Assembly: GCA_030831445.1 (NCBI GenBank)
Contig: JAURLB010000167.1
Span: 1 to 6,325 of the forward strand
DNA from: Candidatus Nanopelagicales bacterium
GTDB taxonomy: Bacteria; Actinomycetota; Actinomycetes; S36-B12; UBA5976
DNA length: 6,325 nucleotides
Direction of reading: 5' to 3'
The first letter of the stretch is position 1, and every line of letters starts with the position of its first letter. The notes below the pieces were generated by a model. It did not search any database, was not told the origin of the DNA, and saw only the letters and a list, made by a program, of their open reading frames with translations. The position numbers and the translations under genes are program-made. Positions 5,885 through 6,325 of the stretch are shown in pieces.

Positions 5885-5913
5885 TTGATTAATCTCTCTG
5901 AGGTTGTTCGCTG
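5885..5913 (+). pseudogene. Diverged copy of the 3' end of the 4476-5279 gene
   Basis: This block aligns without gaps to 5250-5278, with 26 of 29 bases identical, including an exact 15-base run TGAGGTTGTTCGCTG. In the matching frame it reads LINLSEVVR against LIDRFEVVR at the end of the 267-residue protein, and the stop TGA has become TGG. Similarity fades on both sides, and a stop (TAG, 5876-5878) lies just upstream in frame, so no gene remains. It looks like a remnant of a duplicated paralogue or of a local rearrangement. Confidence 0.5.
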
Positions 5914-5934
5914 GATAGCGATCACTCGGTTTTT
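5898..5934 (+). terminator. Terminator-like hairpin after the YbjN-like gene
   Basis: The outer stem CTGAG (5898-5902) pairs with CTCGG (5925-5929), including one G-T pair. After an internal loop, CGCT (5909-5912) pairs with AGCG (5917-5920) around GGAT. TTTTT (5930-5934) follows at once. The interrupted stem makes it a moderate candidate. It overlaps the stop codon of the convergent gene by two bases. Confidence 0.45.
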
Positions 5935-6325
5935 ATGGCCAGTAATAAACCATGACAACACTTGATCCTGGTTGAACGATTCCGTCTGGAACCACCATCT
6001 CGTTATCTTCGAGTTCTTCTGGCGAAGACAACCAAACCCCGACATAAACATTCTCGTCGTCTGGATTGTTGAACCACTGTGGGTCGGCGACCGGATCAGC
6101 GCTGTCACCTTGCTCGTACAGCCAACCGCTCTCTTCAATCTCGGCTTTTACTTGAGCAAACACTTCTTCTGCTGATCCTTCAATCTCGAAATACTCGGAG
6201 TAGGTGTCAACTGCATCCAAGCCAAAGTAATAACCCATCGTGTCTTGATTGATCTTGACACCCGAGATGTTGACCACGTCGTCCCACCACATCGGCTTTG
6301 CAACTGGCACGTCAGCTTCACATTC
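5933..6325 (-). CDS. Acidic protein of unknown family, N-terminus cut by the right edge
   Basis: The frame stays open to the right edge, giving 130 visible residues that end in VVMVYYWP and a TAA stop at 5935-5933. A GTG at 6310 and an ATG at 6292 are possible starts, but neither has a clear ribosome site, and codons continue upstream to the edge, so I treat the gene as partial. The visible part is very acidic (about 29 Asp/Glu against 3 Lys and no Arg). It contains an amphipathic helix SAEEVFAQVKAEIEESGW and Tyr/Trp-rich strands (MGYYFGLD, VYVGVWLS, VVMVYYWP), suggesting a compact alpha/beta domain. No membrane helix or active site is visible. Acidity and layout would suit the extracytoplasmic part of an exported protein or lipoprotein, but the needed N-terminus is missing. 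It is convergent with the YbjN-like gene. Confidence 0.65.
   Translation of the reverse strand, partial: ECEADVPVAKPMWWDDVVNISGVKINQDTMGYYFGLDAVDTYSEYFEIEGSAEEVFAQVKAEIEESGWLYEQGDSADPVADPQWFNNPDDENVYVGVWLSSPEELEDNEMVVPDGIVQPGSSVVMVYYWP

Noticed and set aside
5875..6138. Minus-strand 87-codon frame
   Set aside because: It overlaps the longer acidic frame, which has ordinary codon structure and continues to the edge; this one is basic and without a recognisable feature.

Overview
The window reads as chromosomal DNA of moderate, slightly AT-rich composition. The best guess is an actinobacterium, possibly one of the lower-GC aquatic lineages. This rests on the protein families (a bacterial CASTOR/POLLUX-like channel, an M50B-type metallopeptidase, a YbjN/CesT-like protein, DUF4236) and on two starts that lack a Shine-Dalgarno sequence. 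No rRNA or universal marker confirms it. There is no CRISPR array, tRNA, transposase or phage gene.

Layout. Positions 1-1266 (minus strand) hold three same-strand genes: a TM2-domain membrane protein, a small three-helix membrane protein, and a secreted von Willebrand factor A (vWA) protein cut by the left edge. The last two overlap by ATGA. A 147-bp divergent promoter region with a 7-bp dyad separates this group from a plus-strand pair at 1414-4233. That pair is a two-RCK ion channel of the CASTOR/POLLUX type and, 6 bp later, a multi-pass HELGH membrane metallopeptidase. The peptidase gene runs tail to tail into a minus-strand DUF4236 gene (4230-4433), and the two stop codons share the four bases CTAG. 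Only 42 bp further, and divergent from DUF4236, lies a membrane-anchored extracytoplasmic protein (4476-5279) with a Thr/Pro-rich linker and a DxTxDGxxD loop. An intergenic region of 183 bp rich in small inverted repeats precedes a YbjN/CesT-like gene (5463-5852). A terminator-like hairpin then faces a minus-strand acidic protein of unknown family that runs off the right edge.

How the genes may work together. The strongest functional unit is the channel-peptidase pair: same strand, 6 bp apart, both integral membrane proteins. This is inferred from spacing only. The minus-strand group looks like a cell-envelope operon (two small membrane proteins plus an exported metal-dependent adhesion domain). 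The other genes appear to be single transcription units. A diverged 29-base copy of the 3' end of the 4476-5279 gene lies beyond the YbjN-like gene, suggesting past duplication or rearrangement there; its 3' half now forms the upstream arm of the terminator-like hairpin.
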